Part shown: positions 13,320 to 23,573 of the stretch, piece after piece
How the letters are laid out: the number at the start of each line of letters is the position of its first letter
Position numbering within the stretch: position 1 is the first letter of the stretch
Assembly: GCF_029227915.1 (NCBI RefSeq)
Contig: NC_079876.1
Location: forward strand, 13,580,001-13,644,000
Reading direction: 5' to 3'
DNA length: 64,000 nt
DNA from: Hydractinia symbiolongicarpus
Lineage: Eukaryota > Cnidaria > Hydrozoa > Anthoathecata > Hydractiniidae
The notes under the pieces: model-generated
What the model was told of the DNA's origin: nothing
Seen by the model: the letters and a program-made list of their open reading frames with translations, nothing else
Databases searched by the model: none
Position numbers and translations under genes: made by a program

Positions 13320-14210
13320 AAAAGAACAATCTCTTGGGTGATAGGTTGCTGGTATGGAAATGACACTGGTGCAAGTAAGCCTTCTGCTACCATTACTTCC
13401 CCGAAACTGACCATGCTGCCAACAGCAGCTGAGGTTTTAGTATTAGAGGATGGCTGGATCCCTCATTGATAATTGTAAAAGAACTGAATACCGTGACTGA
13501 CTTTGCCATGCGGATGTTATTATCAAAATTCGAGATGTTCTCTTTTGACTTTGGCTAGAAGTTTGCTGAAACAAAGTGGGGGAACAGCATACCCAAAAAT
13601 ATTCTTCCACTTCTGAATCATTTATGTCCGTTTGCGCCCTGATGATTTAAATTTGGTTAGACTCAGTATTTGTTGCCTTTGCAGATAACGATGTTGTAAT
13701 CACGCCGATAAAATAGCTTGTATTGTGAAAACTAATTTTAGAATAGTTGTCTTTGATGACGGAAGTAGAAGGACACTTTTTTCTTCTGGAAGAGTCAATG
13801 TCATGTCCACAGAATCTATCACTAACCCTAGAAACTTTTTCTGTTGGGTTGGTTGCAATTGAGTTTTCTTTTGGTTTATCACAAACCCCAGATTTTGTAA
13901 AACATAAATCAATGTGTTTCTGGTCATTACTAACTCGTCCCATGTTTTCCCTATTAACAACATTACTCTTAATTTTATCGTTCCTAGCACAGATATCGAA
14001 ATTTTGTGAAAATTAGTGAGCCTGACCTATTAAGAGGCAACTTTACCCGATAAGATTGCTGCAGAAAAGGTATTTTGTACCCTCTCACAATTGATAACAT
14101 GTTTTGATCCTTGGTCAGATGTTCCCAGTTGTATAGAAAATATTTTATTCTGCCAGCCAGGGGCGCAGGAGTATCACTTACCTGCTGTGTGGACTTTCTT
14201 CGCACCAAAT
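13320..14210 (-). mobile_element. DIRS-like retrotransposon fragment (reverse transcriptase)
   Basis: Two minus-strand blocks resemble DIRS-type reverse transcriptase. The N-terminal block near 14160-14040 reads AGRIKYFLYNWEHLTKDQNM then SIVRGYKIPFL. A palm block at 13950-13780 reads LLIGKTWDELV then LQNLGFVINQKK and KFLGLVIDSVDMTLTLPEEK. The middle of the domain between them is missing, and the YxDD position before LLIGKTWDE is degenerate. Frameshifts follow toward 13560. It is a dead, internally deleted copy. The assignment to DIRS rather than another YR-type element comes from remembered family features and is moderately sure. Confidence 0.65.
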
Positions 14211-14620
14211 AAGCTGATTAATTAATTAATCGTTCAATTTCCACGTGCTTTGTGAAGGGAAATTTTGTGATTTCCAAATCGGTTCATCATTTTTCGCACC
14301 TCTGGACAACAAACAGGCAAAAATATTTTGATCTTTTAACCAATTCTGATCTTAGCTGCTAGACTAAATAATTATATTTTAAAAATATGTAGCTTGTATC
14401 GTTAGGGCTATGTGAAATGTGTAATTTCTTTTTTGAATAAAAAATGTGATGAATAGGTTCCAATCGTTAGCATTCTTTTTTGTTCCTGCCTCCAAAACAT
14501 AACAAAAGATAGCCTACTCAACTAAACTCTATTTGAAGATGTTAAAACGAGTTTTTCTTGTAAGTACTTCTAGATGAATTCATTTGGATCAGCTCGTGTG
14601 CTTTGCAAGTGTATAGTTTA

Positions 14621-15117
14621 TCAGTCTGGTGTAACATTTACGTGGATCTTAGATGCGCTCTCCACCATCTCTTCGATTGTCGTTATGAAGTATTTAAATT
14701 CCAGAACGTTGCCATCGAAATAATGCGGATGTACTTCTAATGCTCCGTGATGTAAAAAAAGGTTTTGCAAGGCTTCTTCATTAGTGTTGCTTCGCACTCC
14801 ATTCGTTAAATCGTTTTTTATAAGACGGAACTTTATTTCTCGATCATTTGATTGAGCTAAATTTTGTGCTTGATCGGACGAGCGAACATTGACGTCTGGA
14901 GATATAGATTTATGCATTGTTCGTTGTGTATCATCTTCTTCAGCCAACTCATAACAAGTACTTCTGAAGAGATAAAGGTTTTGGTCGTTTTCGTATTGTG
15001 TTCGCAAATACATTTGTCTGACCAACAACATACTAACAACAAATCTTGGAAGTTGCAATCACTTCTCACGAAATCGTACATGTGTTGTAACATATTATCG
15101 ATGTTGCGTTCGTTCAA
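14621..15117 (-). mobile_element. BEL/Pao-like gag fragment
   Basis: A minus-strand frame of 145 codons ends with VHPHYFDGNVLEFKYFITTI then EEMVESASKIHVN. This resembles the conserved segment near the capsid/protease boundary of BEL/Pao polyproteins (FDGNP.. YxxFI..FEE). The N-terminal part is in a second frame (14857-15117), which suggests a frameshift. No protease, RT or LTR is visible nearby, so it is a fragment. Confidence 0.5.
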
Positions 15118-15119
15118 CT

Positions 15120-17524
15120 TGATTTACGACAAAAAACTGATGACAACTCGAATCAACGTTAAGTTATTTTACACTAATTTTGTTTAAGCTGCATCATCTT
15201 AAAACGAACTCCTCTGGTCCTAATGTGCTAGGACAAACTGCTCCTATCAGAAAATCTATGCGTATTTCTACGTTCGACTGAGCCAGAATTTCATCGTTTG
15301 ACACTGGCATAGTTTGACACTCCGAATGGCCATTTTTGGACGCATTAGACCGTTAGACAAAAAACAGCTTGGATGTGTTAGTATCTTCGCCATCGAGCGT
15401 TTTATAATGATTTTGCTTGCACCAATAAAGGTGTGCCATATAATTCAAATACGGAGGCCTGAAATATATGGCACCCCTTTCGGTGTTGAAGAGTTATGTG
15501 TCTGTTAGGAGGTGTCGGTCAACGCCCTAGGTGTAGCCATATAATTCAATACCGTATTATTCGTCTATTCGCATTATATTTCAACATGTTGTATTCGGAC
15601 TAGTCGTTAGCTCGTGAGACAATCTACGAGAATTTGCCCGTCGTTTTCATTTACCGACCGTTTTTTCATGCATCTGTTATGAAGCTGCTTTGCACAAGTC
15701 ATGTTCCCTGAAATGATCCACTTTAGGCACTAAAGTATTATGCACTACACGCTGTCCTTTTTCTAGTCAAATTTGACAAAGTTAAATAACAAAATCATTT
15801 GATCAGAACATTTAGGCTTATATTTGCCAAAAAAGTACAGCTATGCCCTTCTTATATGCAATACATATTTACTAGAGAAAAAGGCTCCTCTTGTAAATAG
15901 ATTTTAAAACAGTTAAGAACATAATACAACAATTTCAGCAGAAAAAATAAAACCATCCAGCTTCGGCTTTCAGAATTTAAATTTAACAATCGTATTTTTA
16001 TTATAAGTCGCTTTGCTAATTCAAACTAAAACGCGGGGAAAATGGTCAATAAACTAAAAATCAACTTAAACTTTAAAAAGTATTCTTCTTCTCTTCTCCA
16101 TCAGTTTTTGTTATTTCTTTCGAAAGGCGCGAACAATTATTAATAATTAAAATTATCGAATTAGGATAAATGCCATAGCATCAATAGTTGATCTCAAACA
16201 CTTCTACCATAAGCTTTTATTTCCAGCACTTTTTGAACAAAAGAAATCTAAAAAATATGAAACAAAAGTCAATTGAAACAATGTTGTTAACAGAAAGAAT
16301 ATATTTTGCAGTCTGAAAACGTCCCAAAAATACCAGGCACCATTCTCACCTCCTTATTAAACGCTCTTAACGAAAAAAACTCTGTACAGGAGTGCGGAGG
16401 GTTGGTTAAAAATAACATGTAAGTTCATTGCATCATCAAGAAAAAAGACTTCTTTTGTTATTTTTAGTAAAAAACTTTGTTAGGATGGATATCTAACTGG
16501 AATAACAAACTCGATTGTGTTGCGTGTTGAAATTATGGTGATTTAATAACTATAAATGTAAATATCAAGGTCTCCAAAATTTAATCTTAACACGCTCAGG
16601 TTATGGATTTTCTTATAATTTTCTTAAGATTTAGAGGTTCTTGAGGCTAAGTATTTTTTTTTATATTGAAATAAAAATAAGCGTCGCTTGTGCAGTATTA
16701 ATAAACTCATTTAATTTGGCGAAATTAAACACCTTGGTCTAAGCATATTTTATAAGAGATATTTAAGATATTCCTCGCTTCTCCTTTCACAACTTCCGTA
16801 GAATCTTTTTTGGGAAGTTTGTAAAGTTCATTGTTGAAGTGTTTATTGCGCTGGTTAATGTAATCAGGTGTATTCATTGTTGATGTTCAACATGTTAAAA
16901 AAACCCAATTTTTGGCGGGAAACTAGTTAGTTTCTCATAAAAAACACTGTGTATCACATTTTTTGAACAGTAATTTGAAAGTCATGTTAAGAATTGTTTC
17001 GGACCTACAATATCGATTTTTTAAAAATCACGGAGCTCAAACAGAGAAGTAGCGATATGCACAATGAAACGTATGGCGTTTTATTTACAATTATCACTCG
17101 CTTTTTCTGGATGCACGCAATTAGAAAAATATGTATGAAACACATTTTTCTAATTCGATAGAGAGCGTCCAATAAAGAATTTACAATACATATTTTCACC
17201 TTTTCTAATTCCGCTTTATAAAACAGGAAGGCTTGTTAGACAAGTTATGGTGTGTCTACAAAGATGTTTCGCAGAAGTCGTGACATCAAAAAAAAAAAAG
17301 AGGCAAATATTTATAGAATCTCACACTAGCTCAATAGGTGGTCATTCGCGTGAAATAAAAACCGTCGACAAAATAAGGAAAAAAGTATTACTGGCCTGGG
17401 ATGTGCGCTGATACAAAAAAGCGTGGGATGTTGTGATCAAAATTATAAAATTAACCTTGCAAAGGTTATACTTTCCCTACTTATCAGTACTTTTGACTGA
17501 GTAATATATCCTTTTCTTTCGTAG
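15120..17524. other. Intergenic, no gene seen
   Basis: No supportable gene. A 51-bp imperfect hairpin lies at 15428-15478. The frame at 15314-15508 runs through that hairpin and has no recognisable domain. Confidence 0.4.
15428..15478. repeat. Imperfect ~20-bp inverted repeat
   Basis: The arm AAGGTGTGCCATATAATTCA pairs with TGAAATATATGGCACCCCTT after a short loop. A further related motif (GTAGCCATATAATTCA) lies about 100 bp downstream. Confidence 0.55.
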
Positions 17525-19212
17525 GTTAAACGATGTGCCACTTGCCAACAACATGGGTCATTGCCATCATTAAGAAAGGAAATGACGCCTCTTAAGGTTC
17601 GATTTTTTCCAGTCTTTTCTACAAAAAGAAATTGATGTTTGTCATGCTTTGTGTATTAATGTTATTATTTAGACGAGCCAAGTGTGGAAATGGATGGGTA
17701 TAGACTTTGTTAGGTAATTGCAAGAAACCAAACGAGGAAACAAGTACATACTTATTTGCACAGATTTATTTTCAATATGGCGTCTTGCATACGCATTGCC
17801 AAATAAGAATGCTGAAACAGTGACCATTAGCATGCTAAAAGTTTTAACCACATTTGGTATACTAAAAGCCATACTCTCAGATAATGGGAGTGAATTTAAC
17901 AACAAGGAAAGAATCTGAAAATATAAAAGTTAGTATTGTTTACAAAGTTTGTTCCGTTGTTTCCATGATCCTCATATTTAATCCTTATTTAGTTAAACGA
18001 CGAAATTTATGTACGAATTCAAAGGAGGAAAACAGCGGTTTATCATCCACAGTGAAACGGACAGGATGAAAACACAAACTTTAAAAAGTTAGATTCTTTG
18101 TTTTCTATTTGTTACCCCTTGCATTTGAGTGCCGTAACATATTTGGCATGCTTATCTATTTTTTTTTATTTTTTTTATTATATAATATAATATACAAATT
18201 ATGCTTTAGCCAAAAACAAAAACAAAAAGTAAAAATAAAATATTCAACGGTACGTTGCGTTCTCGTTCGCACGTCAATTCTACCAACTGATTGGGATATA
18301 AGGATATGTTTGATGGATCAGTTGGCATGGCATTCCTTTTCAAAGTTTTCGATCCTCCTATACACAAGATTGCTGATTTCAATAGCGTGAATGATATTTT
18401 CGTTTGTAACTAGCTCATCACAACACCCTCTACCGTTCCTTGACTACGCGCTAACTTCAACGAAAGTTCTTTAATGAATCGTTCTGTCTCACGACTACAA
18501 CCACCATGACTCGAAAACACCAAAGGAGTAAATGAGCCGTGCTCTATTTCAATCACTCGTTGGTTGTATTTTCGTTTCTTCTCTTTCTCATTGTTGCAAA
18601 TTACCTTCTAAAGATTCTGATTTACATAACTTGAAGCGAACGTGTTGAAAAACCTTACATCAAAGAATGTTCTTTGACCACGGTTCCAGAAACTTCTAGC
18701 TGCAATATCTAGTCTGGCTTCATCCCATAGCATTTGGTGAAAGAGCTTCTCCATTTTCTTTTTAGAAAATTGAAAAAACGGGTCAGTGAAACAGGGGCAG
18801 ACTGGGCTTATTATCTTGACGTCTGTCTCTTCTCTATGAGAACGAAACGTCAAAACTCTACGAAGCTTTCGCCGTTCGAAGTTATGTTTGGTGAACGACC
18901 ACCAAAATTTAAGGAGGATTTCAATGAGGTACGAATATCTTTGTCTGCGCACTGCCTTTATAAGCGCGATATGCTCAAACATAAAGAGGAGATTGGTGTG
19001 AAGTTAACGAAAGAAGTATTGTAGCAATTTGAGAAACATATATCCTCTACTTATATATACCTTCGGTCTTCGCGAGCTAAATTTAATTGTGTGTTACTTT
19101 CAAATTATACTAGAGTATAGTTTTGGATGGCTTACCTTCTTCTGAAGCTGTCGAAGCTGCAATGAATTTAGCTGTTGCTAATATCAAGAAAGCTACTAAA
19201 CTTGTAAGAAGA
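17525..19212 (+). pseudogene. Integrase-derived multi-exon gene, 5' part
   Basis: Several exon-like blocks with splice signals encode a retroviral-type integrase. Block 17525-17596 follows TTTCGTAG and has CATCQQHG, half of the zinc-binding HHCC finger. Block 17673 to about 17907 has WMGIDFV, YILICTDLFSIW and ILSDNGSEFN (first and second catalytic Asp). Block 17993 on has YHPQ and NGQDENTN (catalytic Glu region). Block 18766-18928 follows TTTTCTTTTTAG and has SETGADWAYYLDVCLFSMRT and SPFEVMFGERP. Block 19121-19212 ends with the strong donor AGAAGA|GTAAGT. In-frame stops at FVR*LQE and HPQ*NGQ show decay. Introns make a host gene derived from a Ginger- or Gypsy-type integrase (as in KRBA2/GIN-like genes) more likely than an active element. 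Further exons resume beyond the Polinton at 36409. Confidence 0.65.
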
Positions 19213-19262
19213 GTAAGTATATCGTATTTATAGCATGTTAATAATAAAATTCGTTTAGTGTG

Positions 19263-19268
19263 TACGTT
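19263..19268. other. Polinton target-site duplication, left copy
   Basis: TACGTT directly precedes the TIR start AGAGATAGG, and TACGTT recurs at 35155-35160. If the last TIR base T at 35155 belongs to the element, the duplication is the 5-mer ACGTT. If it belongs to the duplication, it is the 6-mer usual for Polintons. Confidence 0.75.
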
Positions 19269-19603
19269 AGAGATAGGAAAAGGCGGATCCTAGTGCAATC
19301 ATGTCAAATAAGCGGGCATCCACATCAAATCAACGTAAAAAAGGCCCATACCACCCCTTAGCGATTAATAGTCTGCGCACACTCCACGTCAAATTATAGA
19401 TCATCCACGTCAAATCAACGATAGAGGAGTCCATAAAATCCATGTGCACTTTACCACTTTACGTTAAATAAGCGGGCATGCTCTATAATATCCGCCCAAA
19501 ACCCCCTCCCCAGCCGTGTCCCCCCTGGCCCCTCCCCGTCCCATGGGTCCCTCCCCACCCTCATCTGTCGTGCCCTATAATTTATAGTGATATGTGTGTC
19601 TAT
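19269..19603 (+). repeat. Polinton left terminal inverted repeat
   Basis: This 335-bp repeat matches the complement of 34821-35155 with about two mismatches by eye. It holds iterated motifs: AAATAAGCGGGCAT at 19306-19319 and 19466-19479, and CCAC(A/G)TCAAAT at 19320, 19384 and 19405. It also contains a G/C-tract-rich inner part. The inner 29 bp encode the last residues and stop codon of the polymerase. Confidence 0.95.
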
Positions 19604-22600
19604 AATGTCCTCTTGCCAGTGTTGTAATACCATCTTCCAAAATTATGCGTTTATCATCATCGGCATTGAGCGCCAGTTTATTTGTTTTCACCGTGTGAAC
19701 ATCATGCTTAATCGATCGAAAGGTCATTTGGGTTCTGTAAATGTTCTCACCCTCAAACAGGCATCTCTTATAATCATCGAAACCTATGGTCTCCCTTACC
19801 ACACATTTCTTCACCCCCTTACACCTCTTACCCTCCCTACCACATAGCTGTTTGTATGCGTAGGTCTTAGCTCTTAGGGCGATGAACTCAGTCATCACCT
19901 TACCACCCAACTCGTCCTTCATCAGCCCAATGATCTTTTTATTCAAACCTAATGGTAGAGGTCTACCATCTTCCTTATCATACCCAGTTGTGTCAAATCT
20001 CGCAGGCACATCGTTCGCGATATCTTTGTAGAAGTCGTCTGTTTTTATGTGGTAAACGAATGAATCCGTATCCATGTAGCAAAGTTTCACATCATCACCA
20101 TATTTCGGTCTCGTGTAATCATGGTGGAACTCATACATAACCATCTTGGATAGATGGAGGATTGTGGGGCCGAGGTAGATCGGTTTGTTCATTTTGATCT
20201 TGATCTTGGACATCTCTATCCCCATCAGTGTTTCCGAGAAACGGATTGCACCCCTGAAGTTTGGCTTCATCACCATTTTCTCATAATTCTTTTGGTTTGT
20301 GGCCAAACGTATATCCTTCTGTCTTCGTTGATTCTCTATTGTCTTACCAAAGACGGAATTGTTCATCAGCTTGAAGAAATCCTTTTCAAAGTCATTCTTT
20401 GACTCCGTGCGCAGCTGTGTATTGAAGTCGATGTAAGGTTTCAACCATGCGCTCTGATCAAACCTCAGTACCCTATGAACCTTATCCAGAACAAGACCGT
20501 GATTCAAAGCTTGAGCAAGCGCACGGATATGAATCACATAGTTCCTCTTGTCCGAAAGACACGGTGTCAGCTTCTCGACACCATTGATAACCTTCCTCTC
20601 GGGCATGAAAGGAAGATCGTTATGTGTGTCATGAAGATCATGTGGATATCTAACATCAACCTCAAGCATGTACCCATTTTCACCGTTTTCCACAGCCAAC
20701 TCTGAAATGAGTTCGGGTGTAAATTTACCGGAATCATCCCACTCAAACCCCCCGGTGGGCATCTTCTGTATCATAGCCCATCCATACAGATTGTTAGCAT
20801 CAAGATACTGTAGATAGGTTGTATCTTCTGAAGTATTATACATATCACCCATATATGGATTATTTGCCTTCGCGTGTCTGTGAACGGCCTGACAGAGACC
20901 GCCCCTAATACCCATCTCCATAAACAGTAACATATCCATATCTGACAACAAATCCAGCTTAACATCTGTCTTTTTCAGGCATGCCTGCCAAGCTAATCCG
21001 GGGGCCGTGTAAAAATGAGCGGGATCTAGTTTATAGTTTCTCAAACATGTCTCTCTGAATGTCTCAAACACATCACTCAGAAGCAGAACATCCGTCTTGA
21101 GATAAATATCATGATAAACGCCCATATTTTCAACTTTCATGTCCTTCCACACCTTCTGGGCATGCGCATAATCGGCATCGCTGATACCATTCATGTTCAA
21201 CTTGCTATAAAAGTCATCTTTCGAAGGAAGCCTGGTTTCATTAAACCTATCGAATGAATCAACATACTCATATGGGTATACACCCTTCCTTCTCATTATG
21301 TTGAATTGCTCATCATTGAAGAATTTTCTAAGGTTTTTACACTGATCATCGGATAGATTGTCAGCCAAGGAACCTAATCCTCTTGACATAAATCTAAATG
21401 AATCGATGAATCTCAGCTTTATCTTTTTGTCTTTGGTCTCACCATTTTTGTTGGTGTATTCACCAACCTTAACATCGGTCGAGAAAGAGATATATTTCTC
21501 TTTATTTTCAGCGATTACACTCATACCACCTTCTCCATACTTCTTCGCAAGCTCTTTGATAAATAGATGCGCATCATATCCGCTCAGATTATGGAAGACA
21601 ACCGGAATATAATTAGGCACCTTGTAACGGAGATTACATTTCATGTGTGCCGATCCACGAAACTTGCCGGTAAAATGACAGTGATCCCTAACCTTGATGT
21701 CATCATCACCAAATTCTCTCATACAGATGTGGCAGTTGGTGGAATTTTCATATCCATCAAGTTCTTCATCGGTTAGATCTTGCATACCAAGTTGTGGAAA
21801 CATGTTGTATAACCTTTTCGCCTCGGAAACCACATGATCCACAAATCGTGGAACACAGTCATCACCACGGTAAAGCTTCAGAGGGTCCAAAACTTCACCA
21901 TGAGCATATTTACTATAACAACAGAATCCGGTGGGGATATGTTTACCAACTTTCTCGGTGGACGATCCACACTCTATCTCTTCAGGTTTTGTAAAAGCTT
22001 CGAAATCGGCATACATGATGAATGGGGCTTTGAGCTGGTACTGACCGTGGGTGAAGGTTAAGGTGCTACCCTCCCTAGGGAGTTGAATATTAACAGCATC
22101 GTTATTCTTACAATACTCAAAGTGCCCATCCCTTTTCTGTTCGCTCGGAAAACCAGAGAGACAATTCAAGCAATAATACTCTTTATTTTTATGCTTTGAG
22201 TTGACCTTGCTCAGGACACCGCTCAGGTTCTTAACAGCGATATAATGCCTCTTATCCCCTTCGCACAGTAAAAACAAAACAACCGTCTTCTTACGATCCA
22301 GATGCTTCGACTTGCGACACATGTAGATACCTTCTATCTCATCTTTTGTCAAAACATGCACAGCGATATCAGGGTTCCTTCTCTCAAACAAATCTATCTT
22401 GTTTAGTGCCATAGGGAAAGATAGACCATCCCAATTATACTTATCATGCTTCCTAAGGATTGAGATTCGTTCAGGGTTATTATTGATCTTACCATGATTG
22501 AGAGCAGCGATAACGGCCCATTCGAAGCATTCATCATCTTCATTTTTAGGATTGATCACGGAGAACTTACCACTGAAATTCTTGGGTAGCGGCAAGTAAG

Positions 22601-23456
22601 AACTACCTCTAGTTAATTTTAGTTTGTGAAAGTCCACATGCATATGTATGATCCTTTCGATTGGGAATCCGCTGGCGGGTAGAGCAGGGTTTTCAATCTG
22701 CTCGATTATCTTATTAAACATACGATCAAAAACATCAGAAATGTCACCATGTGCATGTAGTATCTCCATATAGCTATTGAAAGCTTTATCAACATATACA
22801 CACGGGGCATCAGCCGAGCTGGTGTCCTCCCTTACCCATTTCACCCACAGGGTCGACTGAGTCTTCAGCGACTTCTTCTGCCCGAGCACGTCACTCATTA
22901 GCCTCTTAACGACATGCTCGACCTTTTCGAGAAAGACCTTGACATTCTTCCCACCATCCGAGTTTATTTTGAAACGTTTGTATGAACCTACAAAAGCTTC
23001 TTCAACGGGGGTATAGGGGTTTTCCTCCTCTTCCTCCTCCACCTCTTCCTCTTCCTCTCCACTGCCCTTTTTATACAAACCCATGATCTTATCCTTCATG
23101 GTTTTGAAAGCTTTGCTCGCTTTCTCCTTAATAGCCTTAGGTACATGATTTATTAACCAGTCTCTCCATTCGATCAACTTGCTTTTCACAATAGGTCTAG
23201 TTTTAGCCATTTCTTGCTCTTCAAACAACTCTATGTCCTGTGCCGGTATGGGTCTAAGAATCGGTATGGGTCTATTTGGTCTCGGTGCTGGTACGGGTCT
23301 AGCGGGTCTAGGCGCTGGTACCGGTCTAACCGGTGCTGAAACGGTAGTTGGTCTCAATAATTCGATAATCTCGGCCTTTCTGAGCTTTGCGGAGCCATGT
23401 AGGCCGCGTTCTCTAGCGAGAGCTCTTAATTCGGAAACTGTATTTCTCGAAGTCAT
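19575..23456 (-). CDS. POLB: Polinton protein-primed DNA polymerase B
   Basis: Intact 1293-residue family B DNA polymerase of the protein-primed type that replicates the element from its ends. From the N-terminus: a SAP-like helix-turn-helix (residues 5-35), a Pro/Arg-rich repeat (40-72), an acidic stretch (133-146), and a conserved cysteine-containing domain (about 305-405). A zinc finger follows (C429, C432, H445, C449). The 3'-5' exonuclease has ExoI at MYADFEAF (D484, E486), ExoII at NLSGYD (D628) and ExoIII at YLKTD (Y785, D789). An HNH/endonuclease-VII-like finger sits inside it (C575, C578, DHCH 591-594, H604, C607). Polymerase motif A is DANNLYGW (D886), motif B is NNSVFGKT (1032-1039) and motif C is MDTDS (D1129, D1131). 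All catalytic residues are present. The start follows a TATA-like TATATAAAA 40 bp upstream. The C-terminus lies inside the left TIR. Confidence 0.95.
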   Translation of the reverse strand: MTSRNTVSELRALARERGLHGSAKLRKAEIIELLRPTTVSAPVRPVPAPRPARPVPAPRPNRPIPILRPIPAQDIELFEEQEMAKTRPIVKSKLIEWRDWLINHVPKAIKEKASKAFKTMKDKIMGLYKKGSGEEEEEVEEEEEENPYTPVEEAFVGSYKRFKINSDGGKNVKVFLEKVEHVVKRLMSDVLGQKKSLKTQSTLWVKWVREDTSSADAPCVYVDKAFNSYMEILHAHGDISDVFDRMFNKIIEQIENPALPASGFPIERIIHMHVDFHKLKLTRGSSYLPLPKNFSGKFSVINPKNEDDECFEWAVIAALNHGKINNNPERISILRKHDKYNWDGLSFPMALNKIDLFERRNPDIAVHVLTKDEIEGIYMCRKSKHLDRKKTVVLFLLCEGDKRHYIAVKNLSGVLSKVNSKHKNKEYYCLNCLSGFPSEQKRDGHFEYCKNNDAVNIQLPREGSTLTFTHGQYQLKAPFIMYADFEAFTKPEEIECGSSTEKVGKHIPTGFCCYSKYAHGEVLDPLKLYRGDDCVPRFVDHVVSEAKRLYNMFPQLGMQDLTDEELDGYENSTNCHICMREFGDDDIKVRDHCHFTGKFRGSAHMKCNLRYKVPNYIPVVFHNLSGYDAHLFIKELAKKYGEGGMSVIAENKEKYISFSTDVKVGEYTNKNGETKDKKIKLRFIDSFRFMSRGLGSLADNLSDDQCKNLRKFFNDEQFNIMRRKGVYPYEYVDSFDRFNETRLPSKDDFYSKLNMNGISDADYAHAQKVWKDMKVENMGVYHDIYLKTDVLLLSDVFETFRETCLRNYKLDPAHFYTAPGLAWQACLKKTDVKLDLLSDMDMLLFMEMGIRGGLCQAVHRHAKANNPYMGDMYNTSEDTTYLQYLDANNLYGWAMIQKMPTGGFEWDDSGKFTPELISELAVENGENGYMLEVDVRYPHDLHDTHNDLPFMPERKVINGVEKLTPCLSDKRNYVIHIRALAQALNHGLVLDKVHRVLRFDQSAWLKPYIDFNTQLRTESKNDFEKDFFKLMNNSVFGKTIENQRRQKDIRLATNQKNYEKMVMKPNFRGAIRFSETLMGIEMSKIKIKMNKPIYLGPTILHLSKMVMYEFHHDYTRPKYGDDVKLCYMDTDSFVYHIKTDDFYKDIANDVPARFDTTGYDKEDGRPLPLGLNKKIIGLMKDELGGKVMTEFIALRAKTYAYKQLCGREGKRCKGVKKCVVRETIGFDDYKRCLFEGENIYRTQMTFRSIKHDVHTVKTNKLALNADDDKRIILEDGITTLARGHYRHTYHYKL

Positions 23457-23495
23457 ATCGGGTTGTGATATACTATATGTGGACCTTTAATATGG

Positions 23496-23504
23496 TTTTA
23501 TATA
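23496..23504 (-). promoter_or_regulatory. TATA-like box upstream of POLB
   Basis: TATATAAAA on the minus strand lies 40-48 bp before the polymerase ATG. A similar TATATATAAAG lies just upstream of the SAP-like gene ATG (25003). Confidence 0.4.
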
Positions 23505-23528
23505 ATCGTGAAACCAAAAAAATATTAA

Positions 23529-23552
23529 TTTGTTACTCGCGTGAGTAACAAA
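23529..23552 (-). terminator. 3'-end hairpin of the RING gene
   Basis: Perfect 10-bp stem TTTGTTACTC / GAGTAACAAA with a 4-base loop, 22 nt after the stop codon at 23574. The stem is identical to that at 24658-24681. It may be a transcript-end signal. Confidence 0.55.
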
Positions 23553-23573
23553 AACAATCTGACCCCAAACAAA

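Noticed and set aside
19587-23490. Plus-strand open frames opposite the polymerase
   Set aside because: All are antisense shadows of an intact 1293-codon gene with no motifs of their own.
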